Shown here: one piece after another, positions 7,448-13,988 of the stretch | Layout: each line of letters begins with the position of its first letter | Position numbering within the stretch: position 1 is the first letter of the stretch | Assembly (NCBI GenBank): GCA_049511415.1 | Contig: JBEKYC010000089.1 | Coordinates: 1-25,075 of the forward strand | DNA from: Bog-159 sp049511415 | GTDB taxonomy: Bacteria > Acidobacteriota > Terriglobia > Bryobacterales > Bryobacteraceae | DNA: 25,075 nt | Direction: 5' to 3' | The notes under the pieces: model-generated | Database searches by the model: none | Told to the model about the DNA's origin: nothing | Seen by the model: the letters and a program-made list of their open reading frames with translations, nothing else | Program-made: the position numbers and the translations under genes

Positions 7448-8950
7448 ATGAGAGCGTTGCTCCTTCTCTTCTTTGCCTTTCTGGCTTCCTCCAACGCCGC
7501 GCGGGCCGGCGGTATCGTTTGGCATCCCTGGTCCGATACGGTTTTCCAGCAGGCCCACCGCGAACACAAATTCGTTCTGCTGGACCTTGAAGCGGTGTGG
7601 TGTCACTGGTGTCATGTGATGGACGAAACCACGTACCGGGATCCAAGCGTTGTGGCTCTGGTCGAATCGCATTACATCGCGGTGAAGGTGGATCAGGATT
7701 CGCGCCCCGATATTTCGAATCGTTACGAAGATTATGGTTGGCCGGCCACGGTCGTATTCGGGCCGGATGGAGGGGAGATCGTCAAACGCCAGGGATATTT
7801 CAAACCGGCCGAAATGGCGTCGATTCTGCGAGCCATCGTAAAAGATCCGTCACCGGGGCCTTCCGTCGAGCCGGAAAAGGAGCTGAAATTCGGCGCCGCA
7901 TCGCGGCTGGCGCCGGCACTGCGCGACGATTTGCAGCGGAGGTTCGAGGATTCCTATGACTCTAAACACGGAGGATGGGGAACCGGCCAGAAGTTTCTCG
8001 ACTGGAATTGCGTGGAATATGCCATGTTGCGATCGCAGTCGGGCGACCATAAGGCGGAATTGATGGCGCGCGAGACGCTGGCGCAGCAGCGGAAATTGAT
8101 CGACCCGGTGTGGGGCGGAGTGTATCAGTACTCCGTCGGGGGCGATTGGGACCAGCCGCATTTCGAAAAGATTATGGCGTTTCAAGCCAACGATCTGCGG
8201 ATTTATGCGCTCGCCTACCAGCAATGGAAGGACCCTGCGGATCTTCAGTCCGCGCGAGAAATAGCCAGATATCTGCGGGATTTCTTAACCAGCCCCGAAG
8301 GCTCTTTTTACACCAGCCAGGACGCCGATTTGATCGATGGTAAACATAGCGCGGATTACTTCAAGTTAGACGACGCAGCGCGGCGCAGCAAGGGCATACC
8401 GCGTATTGACCGGCATCGCTACGCGCGCGAAAACGGATGGGCCATCGCCGCACTCGCCACGCTCTACCAAGTCACGAAGGACCAAGCCGATCTTGATGCA
8501 GCGGTGCGCGCGGCCAATTGGGTGGTAGCGAATCGAGCCATACCTGGCGGCGGGTTCCGGCATGACGTGAAGGATGAGGCTGGTCCGTATCTCGACGATA
8601 CCCTGGCGATGGGCCGCGCCTTCCTTACCCTGTACGATGGGACAGGCGAGATCGCGTGGTTGCAAGCTGCCGAGGCTGCGGCGGAATACTGCCGCGCCAA
8701 CTTCCCCGGCGAAGCAGCCGGTTTCGTCACAGCCAAGCCGGCCGAGGGTCTGCGCTACCCGCCGGCGCCGGAGCGCGACGAAAACATCAACATGGCTCGA
8801 TTCGCCAGCGCCCTGTTCCGAGTCACGAAGAACGAACGATACCAGCAAATGGGAGAGCAAGCCATGCGGTATCTGGTGGAGCCCTCGATTGCCCGCCAAG
8901 CTCCCACGGCCGGAGTGTTACTCGCCGCGCGGGAGATGGATGGGCAATAA
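7448..8950 (+). CDS. Exported DUF255 thioredoxin-fold protein (YyaL/SSP411-like)
   Basis: After a signal peptide (MRALLLLFFAFLASSNAARA) comes a thioredoxin-like DUF255 domain (about 24-130) with the hallmark EAVWCHWCHVMDETTY: the redox pair is Cys52 and Cys55, and the conserved cis-Pro segment is YGWPATVVF (96-104). The remaining ~370 residues resemble the helical, glycosidase-like (alpha/alpha)6 barrel of the YyaL/spermatogenesis-associated 20 family (DLRIYALAYQQW, YTSQDAD, DDTLAMGRAFL, ENINMARFASALFRVT). The family is usually near 650-700 aa and cytoplasmic; at 500 aa with a signal peptide this is a short, exported version. ATG 7448 was preferred to the in-frame start at 7400, whose extra 16 residues (PATPIRTRAPPRIPN) would bury the signal. 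No SD is seen. Function is not established for the family. Confidence 0.85.
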   Translation: MRALLLLFFAFLASSNAARAGGIVWHPWSDTVFQQAHREHKFVLLDLEAVWCHWCHVMDETTYRDPSVVALVESHYIAVKVDQDSRPDISNRYEDYGWPATVVFGPDGGEIVKRQGYFKPAEMASILRAIVKDPSPGPSVEPEKELKFGAASRLAPALRDDLQRRFEDSYDSKHGGWGTGQKFLDWNCVEYAMLRSQSGDHKAELMARETLAQQRKLIDPVWGGVYQYSVGGDWDQPHFEKIMAFQANDLRIYALAYQQWKDPADLQSAREIARYLRDFLTSPEGSFYTSQDADLIDGKHSADYFKLDDAARRSKGIPRIDRHRYARENGWAIAALATLYQVTKDQADLDAAVRAANWVVANRAIPGGGFRHDVKDEAGPYLDDTLAMGRAFLTLYDGTGEIAWLQAAEAAAEYCRANFPGEAAGFVTAKPAEGLRYPPAPERDENINMARFASALFRVTKNERYQQMGEQAMRYLVEPSIARQAPTAGVLLAAREMDGQ

Positions 8951-9037
8951 GGACGGCCAAGCCATGCGAACCCAAATCAACCGGAGATCGCCGCGGCGGC
9001 ACAGCCGGGGCCATCGCCGTGGGATCATGGAGGTGTG

Positions 9038-9445
9038 ATGGACGCTTCGCTTGAACCGCAGCCCACCTTGGGACGGACTTTCGGCAGCGATTGGACGATT
9101 GCCAATATCGCGAAGTTGCTGCGTTTCCATGCCGGCCAGGACTTCCTGCGCGCCGGCCCCCATATCGGCGGTCTGCGGGAGATCAGCGAGAATTACCTAC
9201 GCAGGACGACGGCCCGCCACCTGCCCACTGGCGTCACGGTCACCTTCAGACGCGACAGGGCCGGCGATTGGCATGCCGGGATCCTGTTCGCCGCCGTGGA
9301 TCATTCCTGGAACGATGCCTTGGCGGAGGAGTGGCTGGCGGCGCTGTTCATGCAGGATCGCCCGCGCGTGCGCGATGTCACGATAGGCGCTCCCCAACCG
9401 AACACCGCCCGGTACTTCAAATTGACGGCGCTGGGCGGAATGTAA
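9038..9445 (+). CDS. Small protein of unknown function (135 aa)
   Basis: I do not recognise this family. The protein is soluble, without signal peptide or membrane segment. It starts with LEPQPTLGRTFGSDWTIANI; the centre has REISENYLRRTTARHLPTG and an amphipathic strand pattern (VTVTFRRDRAGDWHAGILFA), and the end is FKLTALGGM. GGAGG lies about 4 bases before the ATG at 9038; a GTG immediately upstream (9035) is too close to the SD and less likely. It follows the DUF255 gene by 87 bp on the same strand and converges on the bacilliredoxin-like gene, with a GC-rich hairpin between the stops. Codon use is like that of its neighbours, so it is probably a genuine gene. Confidence 0.6.
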   Translation: MDASLEPQPTLGRTFGSDWTIANIAKLLRFHAGQDFLRAGPHIGGLREISENYLRRTTARHLPTGVTVTFRRDRAGDWHAGILFAAVDHSWNDALAEEWLAALFMQDRPRVRDVTIGAPQPNTARYFKLTALGGM

Positions 9446-9468
9446 CCGGATGCCGGCGCCGGCCGGTT
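9444..9468. terminator. GC-rich nested palindrome between converging genes
   Basis: The outer arms AACCGG (9444-9449) and CCGGTT (9463-9468) enclose the 12-bp palindrome GCCGGCGCCGGC (9452-9463). It fills the 24-base gap between the stop of the plus-strand gene and the stop of the minus-strand bacilliredoxin-like gene, where a bidirectional terminator would be expected. No U-tract follows, so the terminator call is tentative. Confidence 0.35.
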
Positions 9469-9469
9469 G

Positions 9470-9904
9470 CTAGACCGTCTTGCTCTCCACGCAGTACTGG
9501 TCAAAAACGGCCGTGAGGATGCCGGCGATTTCGGCGGGCTCGCGGCGCTCGATTTCCGTGCGGTGCAGCATGTACACCGGCTTTCCATCCTGGAACAGCG
9601 CCATCGAGGGGGAGGAAGGCGGATAATCGGACAACCGGGCGCGCAGATAGGCCACCGCAGCTTCGTCGCCACCCGCAAAAACGGTAGCCACCTTCGTAGG
9701 ACGCACGGCATGTTGCAGCGCCAGCCCCACTGCCGGCCGGGCCCTTCCGGCTGCGCAGCCGCAAACCGAATTCACGATCATCAACACGGACCCGCTTTCC
9801 GGTCCCAGCAGGCGGTCCACATCTTGCGGAGTTCTCGCCTCTTCTACACCGTATCGGGTGAGATCCTGGCGCATGGCTGCGATGAGTAGTTCAGGGTAGG
9901 GCAC
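9470..9904 (-). CDS. Bacilliredoxin-like protein (BrxA/BrxB family)
   Basis: BrxA/BrxB proteins are thioredoxin-fold enzymes that remove bacillithiol from protein cysteines in Firmicutes; relatives occur in many phyla, including species using other thiols. The family signature NSVCGCAAGRARPAV is present with the CGC redox motif at Cys48 and Cys50. It is followed by VATVFAGGDEAAVA, the cis-Pro segment PPSSPSMALF, and a near-C-terminal Cys in FDQYC. The open frame extends upstream to 10054, into the preceding gene, but the only start that fits the family is GTG 9904 (VPYPELLIAAMRQDL). It gives exactly 144 aa, the usual length. No SD is visible. The gene lies 103 bp downstream of the redoxin gene on the same strand, a second thiol-redox protein in this cluster. 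Confidence 0.88.
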   Translation of the reverse strand: MPYPELLIAAMRQDLTRYGVEEARTPQDVDRLLGPESGSVLMIVNSVCGCAAGRARPAVGLALQHAVRPTKVATVFAGGDEAAVAYLRARLSDYPPSSPSMALFQDGKPVYMLHRTEIERREPAEIAGILTAVFDQYCVESKTV

Positions 9905-10007
9905 ATCTGATTGTACCGCCCACGCCGAAGCTGCCGTTTTGCGTGAAGAGTATCCCGGGCGCTTGACTACATCAGCTACGTGGACTGGAAACAATAACGC
10001 GCGCCAC

Positions 10008-11102
10008 TCACTGCGGCGTCCAATACCGGCTGAACCCCTCGTACTCCCAATCAAAATGCGCCAATATAGTCCGCCGCAGCTCCAACATATCCAACGCCCC
10101 CGCCTTCTGATACACCACCCGTCCGTCGGTCGCCATCAGCACCGTATAAGGCTGCGACGCATCCCAATCCGGCGCGCCGGAAGCCAGGTATAGGTTGCGG
10201 CTGGTGGCATGCTCCTTCTCCACCGTCGCCTGCACCGCCGCGCGCGCGCCCGCCGCTACCGTCACCAGATCGAATCCCCGCACGCTGTACATGCGATAAG
10301 TCGTCTCGATTTCCGCGAATTCCGCCAGACACGCGGCGCACTGCGTCCCCCAGTAACTCACCAGCGTCAGCTTATGCCCCGTGTTCGCCCGCACCGCTTT
10401 CAGATCGTCCGCCGAAACCGCATTCAGCGTCACGGGCTTTTCTTCCATCTTTCGCAGCGCCTCGATCCGTTCGGCTTCTTTCTCTTTCCATTTCGTCGAG
10501 CATCCGAACACGCCGGTATGCGTGACCGCCACCGGCTGGCCGGCCAGCAGCGCGTCGATGGCGTTGCGCGCATCCTGCGTCTTCACCAACTCCTCGCGAT
10601 AACTGCTGTCGAAACGCCCTTCGTACCGCAGCCGCCGCTCGCGGTCGAACACGAAAACATGCGGCGTCGCTTGTGGACCATAAGCCCGCGCCACCGACTG
10701 CGTCTCGCCATCGGACAGATACGGATAGGTCAGGTGCTTGTACGCCACCCGGATCTTCATCTCCGCCAGCGTGTCGGAAAGATCCGACGAGTCCAGTTCG
10801 TCCACGCGCAAAGCTTCCGGTGCATTCGGCTGGATCGCCACCACGGCCATGCCTTTATCGCGATAGTCCCGGTACAGCCGCTCGATCCGCTGCTCATACT
10901 GCTGCGCGATCGGACAGTGATTGCAGGTGAAAACGATCGCCAACACCGGACTGGACGCATAGTCCGCCAGCCGGTGCATTTGTCCATCCACGCCCGGCAG
11001 CGCGAAATCCGGGGCCGCCGACCCCACCGGCAGAATCGGATGCGTCTCCGCCGCACACAACGGCAGAGCCATCAGTAGCGCGCTAAGCCAGCCGGCGCGC
11101 AT
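10008..11102 (-). CDS. Exported protein with two thioredoxin-like domains (redoxin)
   Basis: A signal peptide (MRAGWLSALLMALPLCAAE) precedes two thioredoxin-fold units. The first (about 24-190) is AhpC/TSA-like with FTCNHCPIAQQYE, active Cys60/Cys63, and ends in a conserved GVFGCSTKWK segment (Cys201). The second (about 240-345) has VSYWGTQCAACLAEF with Cys255/Cys258. Such proteins act as periplasmic thiol-disulfide oxidoreductases, often maintaining cytochrome c or copper-site cysteines. ATG 11102 is preferred over the longer open frame to 11267 because it starts the signal peptide and has GGAAGG about 9 bases upstream. It overlaps the end of the TIM-barrel gene by 20 bp, so translation is probably coupled. 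The cytochrome c gene upstream in the cluster is a plausible client; that link is inference. Confidence 0.88.
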   Translation of the reverse strand: MRAGWLSALLMALPLCAAETHPILPVGSAAPDFALPGVDGQMHRLADYASSPVLAIVFTCNHCPIAQQYEQRIERLYRDYRDKGMAVVAIQPNAPEALRVDELDSSDLSDTLAEMKIRVAYKHLTYPYLSDGETQSVARAYGPQATPHVFVFDRERRLRYEGRFDSSYREELVKTQDARNAIDALLAGQPVAVTHTGVFGCSTKWKEKEAERIEALRKMEEKPVTLNAVSADDLKAVRANTGHKLTLVSYWGTQCAACLAEFAEIETTYRMYSVRGFDLVTVAAGARAAVQATVEKEHATSRNLYLASGAPDWDASQPYTVLMATDGRVVYQKAGALDMLELRRTILAHFDWEYEGFSRYWTPQ

Positions 11103-11871
11103 ACGCGATATCCTTCCGCATGTCCTCTTCCACCGGAGCTTCCTTTTCATATTCGATTGCCACCAGCCCACCGAAATTGCGCCGCCGCAGCTCGCGCATG
11201 ACCTCCGGGATCTTCGCGATTCCCTGCCCCAGCAGCACGTTGTCCTCGCCGTGCGCCGCGGCCACATCCTTCAGGTGCACCAGCTTCAGATACGGGCCCA
11301 GCTTGCGCACGGCGTCCACCGTGTCGTATCCGCACGACGCAATATGCCCCATGTCCAGCGTGGCGCCCATGGTCTTCGAACGCCCCGCCAGCGCCGCCAA
11401 AACATCGTCGGGACTCTCATACGCGAACTTGGTTTTGAAATAGTGATTGTGGATGCCGAAGGTCAGCCCGGCGGCCGTACAGCCTTCGTCGATGCGCTGC
11501 AGCAGCGCGGCGCCGGTGGCATCGCCCGTGATGTTCGTCGAACCCAGCAGCTTCGCGAACCCGATCGCCAGCCGCAGTTCGCCTTCGTCGTGAATCGTCG
11601 CCGCGTAATACGACACGCAGCGAATTCCCGCCTTGTCGAACAAGCCCCGCGCCGCGCGGAAGCGATCCTCGCCCGGATGCGACAGCAGCATGAATTCGCC
11701 GCGCGACATTTCGATCTCGCGCACGTCCAGCGCGCGCAACTGCGCCACCATCGCTTCCATCGTCAGGTTGTGATAGCTGTATGTGCCGATGCCGATCCGC
11801 AATCGCGCTGCGCCCCGCAGATTCGTGGCCACCGCCGCGGCCGCGGTCAAAGCGAAACCCCGCCGCGTCAT
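11083..11871 (-). CDS. Sugar phosphate isomerase/epimerase-like TIM-barrel protein
   Basis: This is an AP-endonuclease-2-like TIM barrel (xylose isomerase-like) of 262 aa. Features in order: a twin-Arg leader (MTRRGFALTAAAAVATN) suggesting Tat export; first strand GIGTYSYHNLT; a metal-ligand strand REIEMSRGEF; FGIHNHYFKT with His ligands; TLDMGHIASCG; VHLKDV; and the final strand VAIEYEKE with Glu. These match the Glu/Asp/His metal site of the fold. Relatives catalyse sugar isomerisation or epimerisation, or act on keto-sugars and inositols; the substrate cannot be read here. Start ATG 11871 gives an ATGA overlap with the upstream ThuA-like gene; the longer frame to 12285 only mirrors ThuA. 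It is shorter than many family members (~270-300) but has all barrel motifs. Confidence 0.86.
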   Translation of the reverse strand: MTRRGFALTAAAAVATNLRGAARLRIGIGTYSYHNLTMEAMVAQLRALDVREIEMSRGEFMLLSHPGEDRFRAARGLFDKAGIRCVSYYAATIHDEGELRLAIGFAKLLGSTNITGDATGAALLQRIDEGCTAAGLTFGIHNHYFKTKFAYESPDDVLAALAGRSKTMGATLDMGHIASCGYDTVDAVRKLGPYLKLVHLKDVAAAHGEDNVLLGQGIAKIPEVMRELRRRNFGGLVAIEYEKEAPVEEDMRKDIAYARRLA

Positions 11872-12671
11872 GGCAGCGGACGCGATGTCACGTCCGCGTC
11901 CTCCAGCTTCAAGGCCCATTTGATCGCTTCCACGTACATCTTCTGCATGTCCGGCCGGTCCCAATTCTCCACCGGATGCCCCAGCGTGGAATAAAACACC
12001 CGCCCTTTGCCGTACATCTTGGCCCACGCCACCGCGAAATCCCGATCCGTGCGATGCACCCGCTTCCCGCTCACATCCAGCTTGCTCGCATCCAGGCGCA
12101 TCAACACGCGCAGTTTCTCCCGCGAGTAATTCCGCATCTGGTAAATCTCGTCGCGTAGCACGAACGCGCGCGGCCATGCGCCCATGCCCGGAAACGCCGG
12201 ATCTTCCACGATGATGGGCGCGTCGAAAGTGCCCCAGGGGTGCTCGTCGAAATATCCGCCGATCATTTCCCCGTACTCCGGCCAATCGATGAATGTGATC
12301 GTAGCGCTGTGCACCCCGACGAAGCCCTTGCCGTCGTCATGCACGAACGACAGGAAATCCGCCTTCTGCTGCGCCGTCATCTCCAGATTGCCGCCCGTAT
12401 AAAACAGCACCGCATCGAAACTGTTCAGATTGGGCGCGTTGTATTCCAGCTTCTGCTTGGTGAGCACTTCGGTGTCCGTGCGGATGGTCGTATCCCACAG
12501 ACCGTTCTCGCGGCCCAGCCGTTCGATGGTGGCCAGCGCATGCGAAACCGCCTCGTGCCGGTACCCCTTCTCCTCGCCCAGAGCCAAGAGCTTCTTCCGC
12601 GCCGGCGCCGTCTGGCCGAAACAACCAACGGCCAGTATCAGTGCCAGAAAACCAGGCCTGAGCCGGCTCAA
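11868..12671 (-). CDS. Exported ThuA-like domain protein
   Basis: The protein (267 aa) has a signal peptide (MSRLRPGFLALILAVGCFGQ) followed by a ThuA-like domain of class I glutamine-amidotransferase-like fold. Signs include an early LALGEEKGYRHEAV, FDAVLFYTGGNLEMT, a central GKGFVGVHSATITF, GGYFDEHPWGTFDAP, and the end GRVFYSTLGHPVENW followed by a terminal helix. The ThuA family was named from rhizobial trehalose/sucrose use; members are widespread in sugar catabolic clusters. The start is TTG 12671, overlapping the upstream stop as TTGA; AAGGTGG lies about 7 bases before it, and no better in-frame start exists. It is followed by the TIM-barrel gene with an ATGA overlap. That pairing of ThuA and sugar-isomerase-like protein recalls thuAB-like modules. 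Confidence 0.88.
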   Translation of the reverse strand: MSRLRPGFLALILAVGCFGQTAPARKKLLALGEEKGYRHEAVSHALATIERLGRENGLWDTTIRTDTEVLTKQKLEYNAPNLNSFDAVLFYTGGNLEMTAQQKADFLSFVHDDGKGFVGVHSATITFIDWPEYGEMIGGYFDEHPWGTFDAPIIVEDPAFPGMGAWPRAFVLRDEIYQMRNYSREKLRVLMRLDASKLDVSGKRVHRTDRDFAVAWAKMYGKGRVFYSTLGHPVENWDRPDMQKMYVEAIKWALKLEDADVTSRPLP

Positions 12672-13942
12672 TTCCGCGCCACCTTCTGCACGAAAATATC
12701 CCGTACGTTCATGCCCGCTGGAAATTCCAAATTAAAAAATCCCACCATCATCTCGTCCCAGCTTTGATCCCCCCAGGTAACTTCCTTCGTAGGATCCGCG
12801 TTGTCCGGATTGTTCGGTGAATTATCGAAGTGCGCCGTGCACTCGATGCGCGCGCCCTTCGGCAGCACGATGGGCTGCGCCAGCGTATACCAAAGCTGCC
12901 AATGCCAATCGTAACGCGGCACACGCAGAATCGTCTGCGACTTCCCGTCCGGATACACGATGCGATACTCGAAATCCTTACCGCGTCCGTGCATGTGCGG
13001 ATGCAGGCTCGCCAGCGTCACTCCCGCGCCCATTTCGAATTCCGAATCCACCCGGTAATCCGGATCGCCCGGCGGAATCTTGAATTTTCCGTTCGTCGCC
13101 GAAAGCGTCAGCACCCGCGTCTTCGGCGGCTCCTTCGCGAACACCAGCCCGAATTTGCTGCGATCCGTTCCCGGCTTCCCGTTCGCCGTGTAATGGATCT
13201 CCATCACGAAATCCGACCCCGCCTTCACCAGCTTTCCCTGCCCCGGCAGCAGCATCTCCGGCGGCTGCCCCGGCGCATAACCGACCAGAAAATCGCTCGG
13301 CAAAGCGCTGGTGTCCGTGCTGTCATCCGTTACTTTGGGCGCCACGAAAAAAACACCCGCCGGCTCCCCGCGCAGCCAGCGCGACCCCGGCTCGCGTACG
13401 TACAGAATCATGTGATGCACGTGCGCCCGATCGTCCGGGCGCGCTTCGGCGAATTGCACCCATTTGTCTTCCGTGAATCCCGAAGGCACAATCACTTTCT
13501 GATACTCCAGCGTGCCCGTCGCCGGAATCGAAAAAGCCCGCGGAAACTGATACACCACGTCCGGCTTCGGAATCGACCAACCGTCGATGTACCGGGGCGC
13601 CGCCGGCAGGTCTTTCGGATCGCCCTCCGGCGCGCCGCTATCCGCCCACGCCACCAGCGTCGCCACTTCGTCCTGGGAGAGCGACCGGTCGTTGGCGAAC
13701 TTTCCGAAATGCGGGTCCGCATACCACGGCGGCATCTTCTTCAGCAGCACCGCTTCCTTCATCGCCTTGGCCCACGGACGCGCCTGCTGATACGTGAGCA
13801 GAGAAAACGGCGCCGCCTCCCCCGGACGATGGCACGCCTGGCAATGCTTCTCCAGCAGCGGCGCGACGTCCTTCGAAAAAGTCGCCCCGTAAGCGCCGCC
13901 CGCCGCAATCAATAGAACCAGATGTCGTTCGAAATAAGCCAT
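12668..13942 (-). CDS. Exported monohaem cytochrome c / copper type II monooxygenase-like protein
   Basis: A signal peptide (about 1-19) precedes a cytochrome c domain with haem motif CQACH (34-38) and a likely axial Met in KKMPPWY (Met70). The ~280-residue remainder resembles the copper type II, ascorbate-dependent monooxygenase fold (PHM/DBM-like). It has RAHVHHMILYV, EIHYTANGK and HPHMHGRGKDF, offering the His clusters expected for two copper sites, and a Met pair near the C terminus (DEMMVGFFN). Similar fusions are common in Acidobacteria and Planctomycetes and are usually annotated as cytochrome c or redoxin-like; none visible here gives a substrate. ATG 13942. It heads the four-gene overlapping cluster and lies 46 bp after the ADOP permease gene. 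A role in oxidative attack on a carbon substrate in the periplasm is inference. Confidence 0.8.
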   Translation of the reverse strand: MAYFERHLVLLIAAGGAYGATFSKDVAPLLEKHCQACHRPGEAAPFSLLTYQQARPWAKAMKEAVLLKKMPPWYADPHFGKFANDRSLSQDEVATLVAWADSGAPEGDPKDLPAAPRYIDGWSIPKPDVVYQFPRAFSIPATGTLEYQKVIVPSGFTEDKWVQFAEARPDDRAHVHHMILYVREPGSRWLRGEPAGVFFVAPKVTDDSTDTSALPSDFLVGYAPGQPPEMLLPGQGKLVKAGSDFVMEIHYTANGKPGTDRSKFGLVFAKEPPKTRVLTLSATNGKFKIPPGDPDYRVDSEFEMGAGVTLASLHPHMHGRGKDFEYRIVYPDGKSQTILRVPRYDWHWQLWYTLAQPIVLPKGARIECTAHFDNSPNNPDNADPTKEVTWGDQSWDEMMVGFFNLEFPAGMNVRDIFVQKVARN

Positions 13943-13988
13943 GAGTTTTCTTTAATGCCCATGATGCCATATTCCGCGCGGGCCGACG

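Noticed and set aside
10209..11078. 289-aa plus-strand open frame antisense to the redoxin gene
   Set aside because: Low-complexity Arg/His-rich product with no motif; the redoxin on the other strand has signal peptide and CxxC motifs.
11872..12285. N-terminal extension of the TIM-barrel open frame
   Set aside because: The extra ~138 residues overlap the ThuA-like gene in another frame; the Tat-like leader marks the start at 11871.
12830..13915. 361-aa plus-strand open frame antisense to the cytochrome gene
   Set aside because: Arg/His-rich product typical of antisense reading in GC-rich DNA; the minus-strand gene has haem and copper motifs.
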